From an uncultured Bacteroidales bacterium (GTDB lineage: Bacteria; Bacteroidota; Bacteroidia; Bacteroidales; Bacteroidaceae): DNA of 64,000 nucleotides. The stretch lies in the NCBI GenBank assembly GCA_902779845.1, contig CACZCZ010000008.1, forward strand, positions 17,616 through 81,615, in the 5' to 3' direction. The notes beneath the pieces are model-generated. The model saw only the letters and a program-made list of their open reading frames with translations, had not been told where the DNA came from and ran no database searches. A program made the position numbers and the translations under genes. Shown here one piece after another: positions 34,080 to 42,862 of this stretch. Positions within the stretch are counted from its first letter, which is position 1. Every line of letters starts with the position of its first letter.

Positions 34080-34985
34080 ATGAAAAAAATTATAACTATT
34101 TTTGCAATGGTGCTATGTTGCGCCGCATCTGTAGTAAAGGGACAGGTCTTTTTTATAGACGGAGTCGCTTACCGACCAATTAACGAGGTTTCGATACAAG
34201 AGGGGAGCTATTTTTCAGGGGATGTGGTAATACCAGATGTCATTAACAAAGATGGTCAAGGCTACTGGGTAACAGAAATTTCTAGAGGCGCATTTGATAA
34301 AAGCAATGGTGTGACATCTATCAAATTAGGACTTTACGTTAAAACAATTGCACCTTATGCTATTTACGGAACATTCAGTAGAATAAAGCTGAATATGAAT
34401 CTTGCGAAAGTTGATCCGCTCTCGTTCTATGGTTGCCCCAATCTTGAATATATTGATGCGTCAGAGTGTAGCTACTTGGCAGACGATGAAGGAGTGCTGT
34501 ATGACAAAGATATGTCGGAATTAAAAATATATCCGATAAAGAAGAAAAACGAGAAATATGTGATACCAGAGGGAGTTAGGAAAATATTACATTATGCCTT
34601 TTGGGAAACACAGATAGTCGAATTAGATATACCTTCATCTATCCAGGTTGTGGGTGGATTTGACAACGCTCCGTATTTAAAGACTATCGTAGTACGTGCT
34701 ATAAATCCGCCATCGCTATTTATTAACAGTGTTGACACAAGGGTATTACGAGAATGTACAATATATGTTCCAGAAGAAAGTATTGAAGCTTATCAACAGC
34801 ACAAAGACTGGGGAAAGTTTAATAAAATAAAGGGAATAGGCGAATATGTATCTGTCAAATCAGTCAGAAATCCCAAGATGCCAAAAGGCTACTATGACAT
34901 AAAGGGGGTTAGACATAACGAACTTCAAGATGGGGTAAACATAGTAGTTGAAGAAGAAGGAGGAGTAAAAAAAATAGTAAAATAA
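34080..34985 (+). CDS. BspA-like leucine-rich-repeat secreted protein (phage cargo gene), 301 aa
   Basis: The ATG at 34080 starts a signal peptide (MKKIITIFAMVLCCAASVVKGQ). The body has BspA-type LRR units, such as VIPEGVRKILHYAFWE and LDIPSSIQVVGGFDNAPYLKTI, and ends with a short KGYYDIKGVRHNELQDGVN segment seen in Bacteroidales surface proteins. Such proteins usually bind host or bacterial surfaces. The gene is clearly richer in A+T than its neighbours (many AAA, ATA, TTA codons), has its own promoter box and terminator, and is not a virion gene. It looks like a recently gained lysogenic-conversion gene. Confidence 0.75.
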   Translation: MKKIITIFAMVLCCAASVVKGQVFFIDGVAYRPINEVSIQEGSYFSGDVVIPDVINKDGQGYWVTEISRGAFDKSNGVTSIKLGLYVKTIAPYAIYGTFSRIKLNMNLAKVDPLSFYGCPNLEYIDASECSYLADDEGVLYDKDMSELKIYPIKKKNEKYVIPEGVRKILHYAFWETQIVELDIPSSIQVVGGFDNAPYLKTIVVRAINPPSLFINSVDTRVLRECTIYVPEESIEAYQQHKDWGKFNKIKGIGEYVSVKSVRNPKMPKGYYDIKGVRHNELQDGVNIVVEEEGGVKKIVK

Positions 34986-35012
34986 CATCTATTTTCATAG
35001 ATATTGAAAAAT

Positions 35013-35047
35013 AATCCCGAAATCTTTTGGAGGTTTCGGGATTTTTG
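35013..35047 (+). terminator. terminator of the BspA-like gene
   Basis: AATCCCGAAA (35013-35022) pairs perfectly with TTTCGGGATT (35034-35043), followed by TTTTG. The loop contains the -33 box of the next promoter. Confidence 0.85.
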
Positions 35048-35058
35048 TCTTACCTTTG
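35026..35058 (+). promoter_or_regulatory. promoter of the ornate RNA candidate
   Basis: TTTG (35026-35029), 21-base spacer, TACCTTTG (35051-35058). Transcription would begin near 35064, exactly where the folded region and its first repeat begin. The -33 box is inside the loop of the preceding terminator. Confidence 0.7.
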
Positions 35059-35063
35059 CTCCC

Positions 35064-35681
35064 GCTAAACACATATGGCGCGAGTCATAGGGGCGACGAT
35101 GACGCCCGAAATCACATCGATACCGGGCATTATTTATGCTCTTACATAACGGGACTCCCAAGTAGTCTCATCTCGCCAATAGCGGCGGCCACCCAGTATA
35201 GAATTTAGTCCCCCGTGACGAAGTCTGTATGTGTTTAGCGACAGGGAAGGCTGCCGCTTTCTCTGTCTATAGCCGGAGATGCGTTTGGCCGCGAGGCAAA
35301 CGAGAAATTGGAATAACCGACAGGCCAAGAGGGCCTACGGGAAAATGCCCTGGACATCTCCGGCCCACATTGGAGAGAAGCCCCTACCCGCGAGGATGGG
35401 GAGAATGAGAAAATCCTTCCGCGAGGGAGAACGCCTTGAGAACCTGCCACTTCTCTCCAAATCCCTACGCAGGGGGAGATGCCGCCACCCGTGAGGGCGC
35501 GGTGGACATAGTACTTCTACGCACATGACGGCGTAGCATATCTGGAACCCGGAACGTCTCTCCCTGCTTGGATGAAGGTCAAGTCCTTCAGGCCGGAAGG
35601 TCTAGTCCTTATGGCCGAAAGGACAGGTCCCTATAACCGACGGCACAGGGCCGATTCCCTGTAACAGCTAAACACATACAG
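35064..35681 (+). ncRNA. ornate structured RNA candidate, about 620 bases
   Basis: No gene fits, but the sequence is full of stems. CTGTATGTGTTTAGC (35225-35239) pairs perfectly with GCTAAACACATACAG (35667-35681), and its last 12 bases can instead pair with GCTAAACACATA (35064-35075). Inner helices: CCGGAGATG/CATCTCCGG (35273-35281 with 35355-35363) and TTGGAGAGAAG/CTTCTCTCCAA (35370-35380 with 35450-35460). Hairpins sit at 35240-35267, 35322-35336, 35517-35536, 35585-35600, 35605-35624 and 35645-35662. A perfect promoter precedes it. Size, density of helices and prophage setting recall giant phage RNAs such as GOLLD and ROOL, but no specific match is claimed. Confidence 0.7.
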
Positions 35682-35685
35682 CAAC

Positions 35686-36003
35686 ATGAGACAATTAACT
35701 TTGAACTTCGACGGCTATGCATCCGGGACGGGTGCTGCCGCTCGCGCCGTAGCAGCGCGGGACGAGAGGACTGAGAATCAACGGGTGGCCGCTAAGTCCG
35801 GCCATACTCTGGCAGGGGCCTTCGCATGTGCCGCAGCCAGCGCCATGGCAGTGATGCCGGCGCTGCTGCTGCCTGCGGGTTTCGTGCTGGCCACAGGCGC
35901 CGACACGATCCCGCAGGCCTTGGCCTCGCTGGCGTGCTTCGCCCTCGGGGCATGGCCGCTGGGAGTGTTCGACATGAAGAGGAAAGGAGGTGAGTCATGC
36001 TGA
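35686..36003 (+). CDS. small membrane protein, 105 aa
   Basis: The ATG lies only 4 bases after the last helix strand of the RNA candidate, so the RNA could control its translation. Two hydrophobic segments (FACAAASAMAVMPALLLPAGF and an Ala/Leu-rich stretch after it) suggest a two-span membrane protein with a short basic end. It overlaps the next gene by 7 bases. No family recognised. Confidence 0.55.
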   Translation: MRQLTLNFDGYASGTGAAARAVAARDERTENQRVAAKSGHTLAGAFACAAASAMAVMPALLLPAGFVLATGADTIPQALASLACFALGAWPLGVFDMKRKGGESC

Positions 36004-36251
36004 AAGAACTGGAATTCCTGAAGGCACAGGTGCAACTGGAACACAAGCTGGTGGCCGCCTACGAGGAAGAGACTCGCGAGGCTGACATCCTGGAACTCGA
36101 GCGCCAGCAGATTATGAAGCGCCTGGCCGAGAACTCGGCGAAGTTCGACCAGCTGAAGCTGAAGAAAGAGGGCCACCGCCGCGACATCCGCGAACGCATG
36201 GCCGAGCTGCAGGCGGAGTACGAAGGTAAGGAGAAAGGAGGTGCAGCATGA
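35997..36251 (+). CDS. coiled-coil phage protein, 84 aa
   Basis: The ATG overlaps the previous stop. The whole chain is a charged heptad-like helix (KELEFLKAQVQLEHKLVAA and onwards). Small coiled-coil proteins ahead of the tape measure are often tail chaperones, but this one shows no frameshift partner. Overlaps the next gene by 4 bases. Confidence 0.55.
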   Translation: MLKELEFLKAQVQLEHKLVAAYEEETREADILELERQQIMKRLAENSAKFDQLKLKKEGHRRDIRERMAELQAEYEGKEKGGAA

Positions 36252-36442
36252 CAAAGACCGAGCAGAAGATCCTGAGCAGCTACGTGCAGAACCAGGACAG
36301 CGGACGCTTCACCTCGCAGGACATCTGCGACAACCTGCGCGAGACAGCCGCACTCTCACCCGCCGTAGTCACCGAATACATGCTCTCCCACGGATGGCAG
36401 CTGCAGCGGGATGACGACAGACTGGTGTGGGTGAAGAAATGA
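36248..36442 (+). CDS. small winged-helix-like protein, 64 aa
   Basis: TEQKILSSYVQNQDSGRFTS, then VVTEYMLSHGWQLQRDDDRL, ending LVWVKK: the pattern of helices followed by a beta hairpin resembles a small winged helix. Stop-start overlap with the gene before. Could be a late regulator or tail-assembly helper; unproven. Confidence 0.5.
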   Translation: MTKTEQKILSSYVQNQDSGRFTSQDICDNLRETAALSPAVVTEYMLSHGWQLQRDDDRLVWVKK

Positions 36443-36473
36443 AGCCCCGGATGCCACTTTCCAGCCGTTTCGC

Positions 36474-36504
36474 TTTCGCGATTCACTGAGAAGCAGTATA
36501 TTTG
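36474..36504 (+). promoter_or_regulatory. promoter ahead of the 24-aa gene
   Basis: TTTC (36474-36477), 19-base spacer, TATATTTG (36497-36504). Confidence 0.5.
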
Positions 36505-36527
36505 CAACGAATTAGAAGGAAAAGAAT

Positions 36528-36602
36528 ATGTTCATCCTGATCATCTGGTTACTAGTCATCTGGTTCGCAGTGCTGTTCATCGGCGCGTGCAGGCAGAAAT
36601 AG
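36528..36602 (+). CDS. very small membrane peptide, 24 aa
   Basis: After GGAAAAGAAT the ATG opens a frame whose product is one hydrophobic span with a basic end (MFILIIWLLVIWFAVLFIG, then ACRQK). It lies between two promoters and just before the tape measure. Small single-span peptides are common in phages; this one is supported by promoter and composition only. Confidence 0.45.
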   Translation: MFILIIWLLVIWFAVLFIGACRQK

Positions 36603-36607
36603 CAGTA

Positions 36608-36639
36608 TTTTCGTACGCGAGATAATGGCGGTATATTTG
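36608..36639 (+). promoter_or_regulatory. promoter of the tape-measure operon
   Basis: TTTT (36608-36611), 20-base spacer, TATATTTG (36632-36639), 29 bases before the tape-measure ATG. The same TATATTTG box occurs 135 bases upstream. Confidence 0.55.
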
Positions 36640-36668
36640 CAGAAAGAAACAAATATACCGCTTTTATT

Positions 36669-39600
36669 ATGGCAGCACGTAATGAGACTTATACCGCGAC
36701 CATCAAGGTGAACGCGGAGCAGGCACATTCCGAGATTGCCCGGCTGGAAAAGGAGAAGACCACCTTGGAGCAGAGGATGATGGACCTGGCAGGCAAGAAG
36801 GATGCACAGTCGAGGAAGGAGCGCGATCAGCTGCGCCGCGACCTGAAAGACATCAACCGGCAGCTGAACGACCAGCGGAGGTATGCGAGCGGGTTGAACT
36901 CTGTCCTCGGTGGACTGTCCACAAAGACATACAAGGACCTGAAGAACGAGGTCCGACAGCTGAACAAACTGATGCGCGACGGCACCATCGAGAAGGGCAG
37001 TGCAGAGTGGCGCGAGATGGCTGAGCACATCAAGCGCTGCAAACGCGAGATGAAGGAGTACGAGGCTGCCGTGGAGGATATGCCGAAGAAGATGTCCGCG
37101 TGGGAACGGAGCATGAACTTCCTCAACAAGAACTGGGGAGCCATCACGCAGGTCTTCGCTGCCATCTCCGGCATTTCCCTGACGATACGCAAGGCGGTGC
37201 AGGACTTCGCCAAGATGGAAGAGGCGATGGCTGACACCCGCAAATATACCGGCTTGACGGATGAAGCCATCCGCGACCTGAATGAGGATCTGAAGAAGAT
37301 GGACACCCGCACGAGCCGTGAGGAATTGAACGACTTGGCCGGTGCTGCAGGCCGATTGGGCAAGACAGCTAAGCAGGATATTCTGGAATTCGTGGATGCC
37401 GGCAACATGATCAAAGTGGCGCTGGGCGACGATCTGGGCGAGGACGCCATCGATAAGGTGGGCAAACTGGCCATGGCCTTCGGCGAAGATGAGAAAATGG
37501 GCCTGCGCGGCGCGATGCTGGCGACGGGCTCTGCCGTCAATGAGCTGGCGCAGAACAGTAGCGCTCAGGCAGGCTACCTGGTTGACTTCACGGCGCGTGT
37601 GGCAGGCTTCGGCAAGCAGCTGGGACTGACTCAGGCGCAGATCATGGGCTTCGGCGCAGTGATGGACGAGAACTTGTTGCGCGACGAGATGGCCGCCACG
37701 GCCTTCGGCAACATGCTCACGAAGATGCAGCTCGACACGGAGAAGTTCGCGAAGATTGCCGGCATGAACGTCAAGGAGTTCACGAAGCTGCTGAATGAGG
37801 ATGCCAACGAAGCCATCCTGCGACTGGCCGACAGTCTGAAACGTGCCGACTCGCAGACGATGATGAAGATGCTCGACGACATGGGGCTCGACGGATCGCG
37901 CGCCGTTGGCGTGCTGGCGACGCTGGCCGACAAGGTCGATGACGTGCGGGCGCGTCAGCAGCTGGCCACCAAGGCATACAAGGAAGGTACATCGGTGCTG
38001 GAAGAGTACAACACGATGAACAACACCGTGGAAGCCGGCATCGAGAAAGCGAAGAAACAGTTCATGGAGATGTCCGTGGAGCTGGGACGCAAGCTGGAGC
38101 CCGCGGTGAAGTACACCATCAGCAGCACGGCTCTGCTGGCGAAAGGGCTGTCTGCTCTCATCACCTTCCTTTCGCAAAACTACAAGATGCTGCTTTCGCT
38201 GGTTGTCCTGATAGGGCTCTACAACGCGGCCAAGCTGAAGAAGATTGCCCTGGAGAAACTTGATGCGGCATGGACAAAGACAGTGGAGGTGGCCGACAAA
38301 GCGCTGATAGCTACGAAGACGCTGCTGAGGAGCGCGCTACTGGCACTGGAACTGGCATGGACACGCGTGACGAAGGGCGCCATGGCTTACAAGAGGGCGA
38401 TGGTGGCGGCGAGAGCGGCCAGCCTGACGAACCCGTGGACGGCACTCCTGACGGTGCTCACGGGTGTCGGCATCGCCATCTACGCCCTGGTGAAGGCTTG
38501 GAACAGCCATACAAAGGCGCTACGGGAACAGGAACCCGCGTTCCGCGCAGCCAAACAACACGCCAAAGATATGGCGGACATCTCGAAGAAAGTGAACTCC
38601 GATATCGCCAAGGAAGTGGCCACCATCCAGCACCTGACAACAGTCATCAGGAGCAACGCCTACAGCATCAACGAACGGCGCAGCGCCATCGACCAGCTGC
38701 AGAAGATCGTTCCGGAATACCACGCCAGCATCAGCAACGAAGGTGTGCTCATCGAGACGAACACCCAGAAGCTGCAGGACTACATCACCGAGCTGAAGAA
38801 TGCTGCCAAGGCGCAAGCCTACATGGATAAGATGACTGAGATCGCGCAGGCGAAGCTGGACAACGAACTGAAGCTGGCGCGCAAGCAGAACAACCTGAAG
38901 GCCGTCGATGCCGAGCTGGAGCGTGGCGAGCGGATGGGAGACAAGAATCCGTATAAGTCCGAGAAGAAACTGGTGCCGGTGGCCAGTACCGTCCCCGGAG
39001 GTCCGGGAAGCTCGGTCGAGATAGAGACCAACGACAAACTCATCGACAAGCTGAAGGAAAGAGAACACCAGCAGAAAGCCGTGAACGAGGCGCTGAAGGA
39101 GCAGGAGGTGCTGAACCGTCGGCAGGCTGAGCTGGAGAAGCAGATGCGCAAGGACGGCATCATGAACCAGGTGACTGTCACAGGCAGCAAGCCTGCGCCT
39201 ACGCCTACGCCGGCCGCCACCTTCGAAACCGATGCCGACAAGAAACGCCGGCAGAAGGAAGAGGAGGATCGGAAGAAGCAGCTGAAGGAGCGTGCCGAGG
39301 CAGCCAAGGCCAGCTGGCAGGAGCAGGTGGCAGAGGAGATGCTGGCCTACCAGCAGGGCATCTCCAGCTACACCAACTACATGGAAGAGAAGCACAACCT
39401 GACGCAGAACTACTACGACGAGTTGAAGCGCATCTACGGCGAGGATTCCAACGAGTATAAGAAGGCCCTGCTGCAGCAGGCACGCGACGAACAGGAATAC
39501 AACAGCTGGAAGATCAAGCAGGATGACGACAGTCTGCTGCGCGATAAGCTGGAAATCGAGCACCGCATCAGGATGCAGTATGCCCAGCAGACTGTGCGCG

Positions 39601-41000
39601 ATGACCGTCAGATGAACGAAGCGCTCTTCCAAAATGAAATCGCCTACCTGAAGAAGAAGCGGAACCTCTACAAGGACGGCTCCAAGGAGCAGATGGACAT
39701 CGATATGCAGATACTCCAGAAGGAGAACCAGCACAAGTATAAAAAGGAAAAGGAATGGACTGAGCGGATATCCAAGTACAAAGCCGAGGCAAACAAGCTG
39801 AACTATGACGAGCTGATGAAAATGGAACTGCAGGGAATCCAGGACGTTCACGAGATGCTGATTGCCGCTGGCCAGCTTACAGAGGAGGAGTACACAAAGA
39901 TCATCGAGAACATCAAGCGCAAGTACGCCGAGCTGAAGGCCGAGGCGGTAGCCAACAGCGATGTGCAAAAAGATGCCTCTGGCGCAGTCGATATAGCGAA
40001 GAAGACCGTCGGTGCCAAGCAGTCTGATGCCGGCGACAATATCGCAACGGGCATCTTCTCCATCGTTCAAGCAGTGGAGAACCAAAGGCGCATTAACGAT
40101 GAGCTGGAGAATATGTATAAAGAAGGTCTTATCACCTTTGAGCAGTACGAGGAGGCAAAGAGACAGGTTGCCATGGAGACCTCGACGGCCATCGTGGCTG
40201 GGGCACAGGCAGCCTTAAACACCATCAACTCCCTGCTTTCAGCTGCCAGCAGCTACGCCCAGGCGTGCAGCGACCTCGAGCTGGCCAAGATTACCAAGAA
40301 CTACGACCGACAGATCAAAGCCGCAGGCAACAACGAAAAGAAGAAACAGAAACTGGAGGAGGAACGCGACAAAAAGATCCGCGATGCCAAGAATAAGGCC
40401 AACAAGCGCGCCATGGCCATCGAGATGGCGCAGGCCATCGCCACAACAGCCCTGACTGCACTGCAGGCCTACCAGACTGGTATGCAGGCGGGCTATCCCG
40501 CAGGCCTGGTACTGGGACCTGTGGCTGCCGGACTGGCACTTGCGGCAGGTGCAATACAGATTGCCACCATCAAGAAAGCCCACGAAGCGGAAGCGGAAGG
40601 TTACTACGAAGGCGGCTTCACGGGCGGCCACCGTTATAGAAAAGAGGCAGGGGTAGTTCACGAAGGGGAGTTCGTGGCCAACCACCAGGCCGTGAACAAT
40701 CCACAGCTCATGCCGGTGCTCTCTCTGATTGATCAGGCGCAGCGCAACAACCGCGTAGGGCAGCTGCGTGCCGAGGATGTCACGAACGTCATGGGTGGCG
40801 CTGCATCGGCTGCCGTCGTGGCGCCCGTCGTGAACGTTCAGAACGATAACAGCGAACTGCAGGAAGGGCTGGGCGAGCTGCACGAGGTAGTAGAGAACCT
40901 CAGTGGGCAGCTGGAGAGTGGCCTGCATGTGATCTTCGTATTCGACGGCCCTGAAGGGTTCGAATCCAATTACAGAAAATACAAAAAACTGAAATCATGA
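36669..41000 (+). CDS. tail tape measure protein, 1443 aa
   Basis: Sets tail length and helps DNA entry. The N-terminal 130 residues are coiled coil. Residues 170-480 carry the TP901-type tape-measure region (MADTRKYTGLTDEAIRDLNE, then LNDLAGAAGRLGKTAKQ and NTMNNTVEAGIEKAKKQFME). Hydrophobic spans follow near 500-530 and 590-620, then long charged coils. Close to the end are another hydrophobic region (GLVLGPVAAGLALAAGAIQI) and GGFTGGHRY, typical of tape-measure C-termini. At about 1.5 angstrom per residue the tail would be roughly 0.2 micrometre. It starts a second tail block, away from the tail-tip genes. Confidence 0.9.
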   Translation: MAARNETYTATIKVNAEQAHSEIARLEKEKTTLEQRMMDLAGKKDAQSRKERDQLRRDLKDINRQLNDQRRYASGLNSVLGGLSTKTYKDLKNEVRQLNKLMRDGTIEKGSAEWREMAEHIKRCKREMKEYEAAVEDMPKKMSAWERSMNFLNKNWGAITQVFAAISGISLTIRKAVQDFAKMEEAMADTRKYTGLTDEAIRDLNEDLKKMDTRTSREELNDLAGAAGRLGKTAKQDILEFVDAGNMIKVALGDDLGEDAIDKVGKLAMAFGEDEKMGLRGAMLATGSAVNELAQNSSAQAGYLVDFTARVAGFGKQLGLTQAQIMGFGAVMDENLLRDEMAATAFGNMLTKMQLDTEKFAKIAGMNVKEFTKLLNEDANEAILRLADSLKRADSQTMMKMLDDMGLDGSRAVGVLATLADKVDDVRARQQLATKAYKEGTSVLEEYNTMNNTVEAGIEKAKKQFMEMSVELGRKLEPAVKYTISSTALLAKGLSALITFLSQNYKMLLSLVVLIGLYNAAKLKKIALEKLDAAWTKTVEVADKALIATKTLLRSALLALELAWTRVTKGAMAYKRAMVAARAASLTNPWTALLTVLTGVGIAIYALVKAWNSHTKALREQEPAFRAAKQHAKDMADISKKVNSDIAKEVATIQHLTTVIRSNAYSINERRSAIDQLQKIVPEYHASISNEGVLIETNTQKLQDYITELKNAAKAQAYMDKMTEIAQAKLDNELKLARKQNNLKAVDAELERGERMGDKNPYKSEKKLVPVASTVPGGPGSSVEIETNDKLIDKLKEREHQQKAVNEALKEQEVLNRRQAELEKQMRKDGIMNQVTVTGSKPAPTPTPAATFETDADKKRRQKEEEDRKKQLKERAEAAKASWQEQVAEEMLAYQQGISSYTNYMEEKHNLTQNYYDELKRIYGEDSNEYKKALLQQARDEQEYNSWKIKQDDDSLLRDKLEIEHRIRMQYAQQTVRDDRQMNEALFQNEIAYLKKKRNLYKDGSKEQMDIDMQILQKENQHKYKKEKEWTERISKYKAEANKLNYDELMKMELQGIQDVHEMLIAAGQLTEEEYTKIIENIKRKYAELKAEAVANSDVQKDASGAVDIAKKTVGAKQSDAGDNIATGIFSIVQAVENQRRINDELENMYKEGLITFEQYEEAKRQVAMETSTAIVAGAQAALNTINSLLSAASSYAQACSDLELAKITKNYDRQIKAAGNNEKKKQKLEEERDKKIRDAKNKANKRAMAIEMAQAIATTALTALQAYQTGMQAGYPAGLVLGPVAAGLALAAGAIQIATIKKAHEAEAEGYYEGGFTGGHRYRKEAGVVHEGEFVANHQAVNNPQLMPVLSLIDQAQRNNRVGQLRAEDVTNVMGGAASAAVVAPVVNVQNDNSELQEGLGELHEVVENLSGQLESGLHVIFVFDGPEGFESNYRKYKKLKS

Positions 41001-42862
41001 TAAGATGTACCATCAACGGTCAGGAGGCCATACCCACCCTGAAGAACAACATAAAGATAACGTCGGAGAACCCATTGTTGAAGGACAAGGACTCCTGGAC
41101 AATGGAAGTAATATTTCCCATGAGTATCGAGGAGAACGCCAGGATCTTTGGCAACTGCCACCGGCTCGAGGTCTCGAGGAGGGTGGCACAATATGACGAC
41201 TGTGCAATCATCGCAGGCAACCAGATGGTCATCCGGGGAGTAGGGATTGTTGTGGGCGTCAATCAGAGCGAGGTGAAGCTGCAGATCAAGAGCGGCATTC
41301 AGGGCATCGCCTATCGTTCAGAGTTCGAGAAGATATACATCGACCGCCTCACATACAACACCAAATTCCCATCATCTTCTCTGTGCAATTATGATAATGA
41401 AGCCGGTGATGAGTACATCTATATCGACAAATTTGCACAGTATCAGAAGGACTGTCAGGACCGCTATATCTACGCCTGCATCTACGACACAAAGAACAGT
41501 CGCGTCATGAACGAGCCGGAGGTGAGATGGGAGCCCGGAGAGACTCCAGAAGGGGATGCCTTCTATGTTGTCCTGAAGAATCGCGCACAGTGTCCGAACG
41601 TCAACTACGTGCTGCGAACTGTTTTCAGCAGAATGGGCTACAGAATGAAAAACTCGCTGGCGGATATTGTGGGTGAGCTGGCTAATGCATACGTCTGCAA
41701 TACGAGAAAAGGCGGACTCATACCCCACGCGCTACCACATTGGACTGTGAAGCGCTTCCTTGATGAAATGCGTAAGATGTACAGCATAGTATTCATCTTC
41801 GATGAAGAGAAGAAAACGGTGGAAATCATTAAGGAAGACCCTCTGGTACGCGGTATTGTGGAATACGAATGCCAGGACGAATTCACTACGGACTACAACG
41901 AACAGGGATTGTCATACGTCGGGGCCTCCAATGTGGAATATAATCTGGCAGACTGCGAATACAGATACTGCAGCGACGATATTTCAGAAGATGCACTGCA
42001 GCATTTCGAGAGACGCGAATATGCTTCATGGGGTGATATGCAGTACGCTTGGGAGCAGATGAACGAGGAAACGAAAATGACCACAATCTTCGAGTGCCCA
42101 TACGGGACCTACTACACACAGAAATGGGAGGATGAAAATGAGGCCGTACATTTCGGCCTCCGGAAGGCCAAGTTCCAGCACATCACACGCATCGAGGGCG
42201 GGGACAACGCCGTTGCACTGAACATCGCGCCCGCGGCCATCGGACCTGTCACAGTAAACCTTCCTGCGACATATCCGTTAGGAAGAGGGAACCTCGCACC
42301 TCTAGTACATAGAGGCGAACAGACAGAAGAATACGAGGTGCAGTTGTATCTCCCCTGTATAGAAGGCAAGGAGGACGGGAGCGACGGCGAGTATCAGACT
42401 GTACAAGCTGTCGTCGAAGGCGGTGGAGATATCAGCGAAGATGAGGATGAGCGCATGGAGGTGGTATTTCTCGGGAGTGGAGATAAAGGGGTGTCGCTGA
42501 ACCTAGGAGGAAAGATTTACTTCCTTAACACAAGACCCGAAAGAGGGTATACCTTTGCAACGTCGTTCACGATGGTGATGTGTTCCACAGATCCGGATGC
42601 CAACCCCGACACCAGCTGCAACCGTTCCTTCGCGTTGACGAAGACGGCTGCAGCTGTGTTCATAGGCCAGCTCCACCAGAAAGAGAAGGTCATCGAGAAC
42701 CAGGAACCGACCGTCATCAAGTTCTTGACAAATGAAAGAACGGACCCGACCAAGATTCACCAGTTTCGCAACAAACGCTATATATGCGAGAAGATAGAGA
42801 CGGTGATTGACGAAAACGGGATACGTGAAGAGAAAACCGGCTATTTCTACGAGATGATCTAA
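40997..42862 (+). CDS. distal tail/baseplate hub-like protein, 621 aa
   Basis: Overlaps the tape-measure stop by 4 bases, the usual place for a distal tail protein. The strand-rich N-terminus (MIRCTINGQEAIPTLKNNIK) and a later RFLDEMRKMYSIVFIFDEE segment are typical of Bacteroidales phage tail proteins that replace Dit/hub. It ends 1 base past the convergent integrase stop; the two coding regions overlap by 4 bases, with no terminator between. Confidence 0.65.
   Translation: MIRCTINGQEAIPTLKNNIKITSENPLLKDKDSWTMEVIFPMSIEENARIFGNCHRLEVSRRVAQYDDCAIIAGNQMVIRGVGIVVGVNQSEVKLQIKSGIQGIAYRSEFEKIYIDRLTYNTKFPSSSLCNYDNEAGDEYIYIDKFAQYQKDCQDRYIYACIYDTKNSRVMNEPEVRWEPGETPEGDAFYVVLKNRAQCPNVNYVLRTVFSRMGYRMKNSLADIVGELANAYVCNTRKGGLIPHALPHWTVKRFLDEMRKMYSIVFIFDEEKKTVEIIKEDPLVRGIVEYECQDEFTTDYNEQGLSYVGASNVEYNLADCEYRYCSDDISEDALQHFERREYASWGDMQYAWEQMNEETKMTTIFECPYGTYYTQKWEDENEAVHFGLRKAKFQHITRIEGGDNAVALNIAPAAIGPVTVNLPATYPLGRGNLAPLVHRGEQTEEYEVQLYLPCIEGKEDGSDGEYQTVQAVVEGGGDISEDEDERMEVVFLGSGDKGVSLNLGGKIYFLNTRPERGYTFATSFTMVMCSTDPDANPDTSCNRSFALTKTAAAVFIGQLHQKEKVIENQEPTVIKFLTNERTDPTKIHQFRNKRYICEKIETVIDENGIREEKTGYFYEMI

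Noticed and set aside
35279-35494. Short plus- and minus-strand ORFs inside the ornate RNA candidate
   Set aside because: Arg/Pro-rich, no start signals, and they cross perfect helices; structure explains the sequence better.
38520-40085. 521-codon minus-strand frame under the tape measure gene
   Set aside because: Repetitive Leu/Val composition, no start signal and no motif; antisense shadow of the coiled-coil codons.
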